Part shown: piece by piece, positions 14,510 through 14,779 of the stretch
Position numbering within the stretch: position 1 is the stretch's first letter
Layout of the letters: every line of letters begins with the position of its first letter
Assembly: GCA_002362175.1 (NCBI GenBank)
Contig: DETU01000098.1
Coordinates: 1 to 14,779 of the forward strand
Length of the DNA: 14,779 bases
Direction of reading: 5' to 3'
Source of the DNA: Ruminococcus sp. UBA3280
GTDB taxonomy: Bacteria > Bacillota > Clostridia > Oscillospirales > Ruminococcaceae
Program-made: the position numbers and the translations under genes
The notes under the pieces: model-generated
What the model was told of the DNA's origin: nothing
The model's database searches: none
What the model saw: the letters and a program-made list of their open reading frames with translations, nothing else

Positions 14510-14538
14510 ATTATACAATCCGTCATCTGATTTGTCAA
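14510..14538 (-). promoter_or_regulatory. Sigma-A promoter of the Ca2+-ATPase/ter operon
   Basis: On the minus strand: -35 TTGACA (14533-14538), a 17-bp spacer, and -10 TATAAT (14510-14515), both hexamers perfect. Transcription should start near 14503, about 93 nt before the ATPase start. With no other clear promoter on this strand up to 3326, it probably drives all nine genes. Confidence 0.85.
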
Positions 14539-14717
14539 TATATAACAGTGCAAAATGTCATTTTTCAGCTTATTTTAGCGATTCAGACAAATTATCCAAA
14601 TGCAATTTGTGGAAAATAACGTTGTGAAATTTTTCACTTTCTATATATTTGACCACATTAAAGGTAATATTCATATATAACGATATTTCGGATAAAAAGC
14701 ACTTTGAGGCTTTTATT

Positions 14718-14733
14718 TGTTCCACGTGGAACA
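14718..14733. other. parS-like ParB-binding site
   Basis: TGTTCCACGTGGAACA is a perfect 16-bp palindrome with the CACGTG core and TGTT/AACA ends of the chromosomal parS consensus (TGTTNCACGTGAAACA in Bacillus; the CC/GG variant occurs in other bacteria). ParB binds such sites and loads SMC for chromosome segregation. These sites cluster near oriC, which fits a non-coding location here. parA/parB are not in the window. Confidence 0.8.
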
Positions 14734-14749
14734 TTATTGTTTCAATAAT
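14733..14749. repeat. AT-rich inverted repeat next to parS
   Basis: ATTATTG (14733-14739) and CAATAAT (14743-14749) pair across TTT and are followed on the + strand by TTTTTTG. It shares its first base with the parS-like site. It could be a weak terminator for a + strand transcript or chance in AT-rich DNA. Confidence 0.3.
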
Positions 14750-14779
14750 TTTTTGTGAAAATTTAACATAAAAAACATA

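Larger units (their letters stand above)
14539..14779. other. Non-coding right-edge region
   Basis: No credible gene is seen. The region is very AT-rich and contains the parS-like palindrome (14718-14733), a GTGAAA/TTTCAC inverted repeat (14624-14637) about 85 bp upstream of the operon -35 box, and an AT-only 7-bp hairpin next to parS (14733-14749). The long + strand open frame over 14148-14627 is the shadow of the ATPase gene. Confidence 0.6.

Noticed and set aside
14411..14518. A 36-codon N-terminal extension of the ATPase frame
   Set aside because: It would start inside the promoter -10 region and has no RBS, while ATG at 14410 has AAGGAG at good spacing and gives a normal family N-terminus.
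11819..14538. Manganese (yybP-ykoY) riboswitch ahead of the pump gene
   Set aside because: None of the conserved loop sequences of that class could be found in the ~93-nt leader.
14592..14616. DnaA-box-like 9-mers (TTATCCAAA, and TTTTCCACA on the minus strand) that might mark oriC
   Set aside because: Only one fits the relaxed consensus, there is no cluster, and such matches are common in AT-rich DNA. The parS-like site alone is the stronger origin-proximity signal.
14148..14627. A 159-codon + strand open frame
   Set aside because: It is antisense to the well-supported ATPase gene, has low-complexity Ser/Ile/Pro content and no RBS.
14649..14679. Possible divergent + strand promoter (TTGACC followed by TATATA)
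   Set aside because: Spacing is 19 bp and the -10 match is weak; no gene is visible downstream within the window.

Overview
The window looks like chromosomal DNA of a low-GC anaerobic Firmicute, probably a Ruminococcus-like member of the Oscillospiraceae. The reasons are AT-rich sequence, strong AGGAGG ribosome binding sites, TTG starts, a cysteine-rich clostridial type of FeoB, and cytosolic BspA-type leucine-rich repeats. This placement is inference from style; no search was possible.

Left part (1-3337), + strand. The window opens inside a tRNA gene, of which only the last 20 nt (T-loop end to CCA) are present, followed at once by an intrinsic terminator. Next come an ADP-ribosylglycohydrolase gene with its own terminator, and an orphan feoB (ferrous iron transporter) whose ribosome binding site lies in a small hairpin. 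A bidirectional terminator at 3307-3337 separates feoB from the convergent cluster.

Main part (14538 down to 3326), - strand. A near-perfect sigma-A promoter (TTGACA, 17 bp, TATAAT) drives what looks like one nine-gene operon. In transcription order it holds a PMCA-type Ca2+-ATPase, two TerD-family Ca2+-binding proteins, a Ser/Thr kinase with zinc ribbon and FHA-like tail, a vWA (TerY-like) protein, a PP2C phosphatase with coiled coil, zinc ribbon and a triplicated acidic tail, a zinc-ribbon plus LRR_5 protein, a stand-alone TerY-C metal-binding protein, and a transglutaminase-fold protein. Gaps are 12-36 bp except at two places, where hairpins with the same TGCGGA stem followed by T-runs sit between terD copies and between the PP2C and LRR genes. 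These may set the relative output of three sub-blocks.

The vWA + kinase + PP2C triad next to TerD is a known type of 'Ter' stress-response module. The Ca2+ pump at the head, the split TerY-C, the cytosolic LRR protein and the transglutaminase make this version unusual. A reasonable model is a Ca2+/metal-linked phosphorylation switch: pump and TerD proteins handle or sense Ca2+, the kinase/phosphatase pair acts through the vWA and zinc-ribbon scaffold, and the last three genes are candidate targets or effectors. That model is inference.

Right edge (14539-14779). No gene is seen. It holds a perfect 16-bp palindrome, TGTTCCACGTGGAACA, that fits the ParB-binding parS consensus, which suggests the window lies in the origin-proximal part of the chromosome.
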